Source: JAPOXR01 sp965214695 (GTDB taxonomy: Bacteria; Pseudomonadota; Alphaproteobacteria; Rhodobacterales; Rhodobacteraceae). From it: a DNA stretch of 64,000 nucleotides. A program made the position numbers and the translations under genes. A model generated the notes under the pieces. The model had not been told where the DNA came from, did not search any database, and saw only the letters and a program-made list of their open reading frames with translations. Positions 63,482 to 64,000 of the stretch are shown piece after piece (positions within the stretch are counted from its first letter, which is position 1; each line of letters starts with the position of its first letter). The stretch is taken from assembly GCA_965214695.1 (NCBI GenBank), contig OZ243967.1, forward strand, positions 1,736,001 to 1,800,000. The letters are read 5' to 3'.

Positions 63482-64000
63482 ATGGACAGGCTCGGCATCG
63501 GCATCATCGGCTGCGGACACATCTGTGCCACCTATCTGGAGCTGGCGCCGCTTTTTGCCGGGTTGGACATCAGGGGACTCGCCGACATCAACCCCGATGC
63601 CTCGCAGCGACGCGGCCAGGAATTCGACATCCCGGTGATGCCGCCAGCCGAATTGCTGGTGGCCGATTGCATCGACATCGTGGTCAATCTCACCATCCCC
63701 GGCACCCATTACCCGGTCACCCGCCAGGCGCTGGAGGCAGGCAAGCATGTCTATTCCGAAAAACCCCTGGCGCTGAGCCTCGACGAGGCCGAGGATCTGC
63801 ACCGGATTGCAACCAGCAGGAATCTGCGGATCGGTTCGGCCCCGGACACCTTTCTCGGCGGTGCCCACCAGCAGGCCAGGTCCTGCGTCGATGACGGCAT
63901 GATCGGCGATGTGATGTCCGGCTCCGCCCATGTCATGAGCCACGGCATGGAGCACTGGCACCCGGACCCGACCTTCTTCTTCCAACCCGGCGGCGGCCCG
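63482..64000 (+). CDS. Gfo/Idh/MocA-family oxidoreductase (5' part)
   Basis: An NAD(P)-dependent sugar dehydrogenase running off the right edge after 173 codons. The N-terminus has the Rossmann motif LGIGIIGCGHICATYL, then IRGLADINPDASQRRG, VNLTIPGTHYPVTRQALEAG and HVYSEKPLALSLDEAE with the family EKP lysine, and GSAPDTFLGG. It is coupled to the upstream isomerase gene by a 3-base gap. Confidence 0.9.
   Translation, partial: MDRLGIGIIGCGHICATYLELAPLFAGLDIRGLADINPDASQRRGQEFDIPVMPPAELLVADCIDIVVNLTIPGTHYPVTRQALEAGKHVYSEKPLALSLDEAEDLHRIATSRNLRIGSAPDTFLGGAHQQARSCVDDGMIGDVMSGSAHVMSHGMEHWHPDPTFFFQPGGGP

Overview
The window is GC-rich and gene-dense, with RNase HII, CbiB, RpsO-PNPase, ParC, a CCA-encoding tRNA-Trp, a complete homogentisate pathway and many ATGA-overlapping gene pairs. 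Together these suggest an alphaproteobacterium with an aerobic, amino-acid- and aromatic-using metabolism; no rRNA is present and the genus cannot be fixed from this sequence. Several broken genes (toxin-antitoxin modules, IS66, a helicase, two P-loop ATPases, an outer-membrane channel) show that parts of it are decaying accessory DNA.

Layout. 1-8.75 kb: a Rieske oxygenase and coupled partner, pnp-rpsO, an MscS channel, and rnhB-cbiB. 8.8-11.5 kb: a small secreted protein, then a Nudix/winged-helix regulator (NrtR type) divergent from an ARPP-1/DUF6569 protein with two palindromes between them. 11.7-15.4 kb: an enolase-superfamily enzyme and a DarT/DarG-like ADP-ribosylation toxin-antitoxin pair in which both genes carry frame lesions. 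15.5-25.2 kb: a divergent GntR-controlled unit, GntR-M24 peptidase-GAF on one side and a ribose-type ABC importer with hydantoinase/oxoprolinase HyuA-HyuB on the other.

25.7-37.7 kb is the most unusual region. A split MacAB-like exporter (outer-membrane factor, PAS-fused HlyD adaptor, ABC ATPase, FtsX-type permease) reads leftward, and a partial, IS66-truncated paralogue of its first two genes reads rightward toward it. Inside and beside this bracket lie four small Sec-exported proteins of one Calx-beta-like family, plus two 274-residue secreted proteins with 18 cysteines arranged as three six-Cys repeats. The latter arose by a ~1.1 kb tandem duplication, and one copy has its ribosome-binding-site/ATG module triplicated. 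My inference is that the Calx-beta and Cys-rich proteins are periplasmic substrates of the PAS-regulated exporter; this pairing looks undescribed.

38-41.4 kb: helicase and DUF4143 ATPase relics, a class I aminotransferase and a small metallopeptidase. 41.7-51.9 kb: an acyl-CoA ligase and the homogentisate catabolic locus (FAD monooxygenase, DUF2783 protein, two MBL-fold proteins, FAH-family hydrolase, HmgA, divergent MarR, MaiA, thiolase), with GTTGCA palindromes in the divergent promoter. 52-55 kb: a DUF2306 membrane protein and a Slam-type outer-membrane translocon with a TbpB-like surface lipoprotein. 55-64 kb: a ParD with a frameshifted ParE, GalE-like epimerase, tRNA-Trp, methyltransferase, lipoprotein, cytochrome P450, ParC, and a sugar isomerase/oxidoreductase pair running off the right edge.
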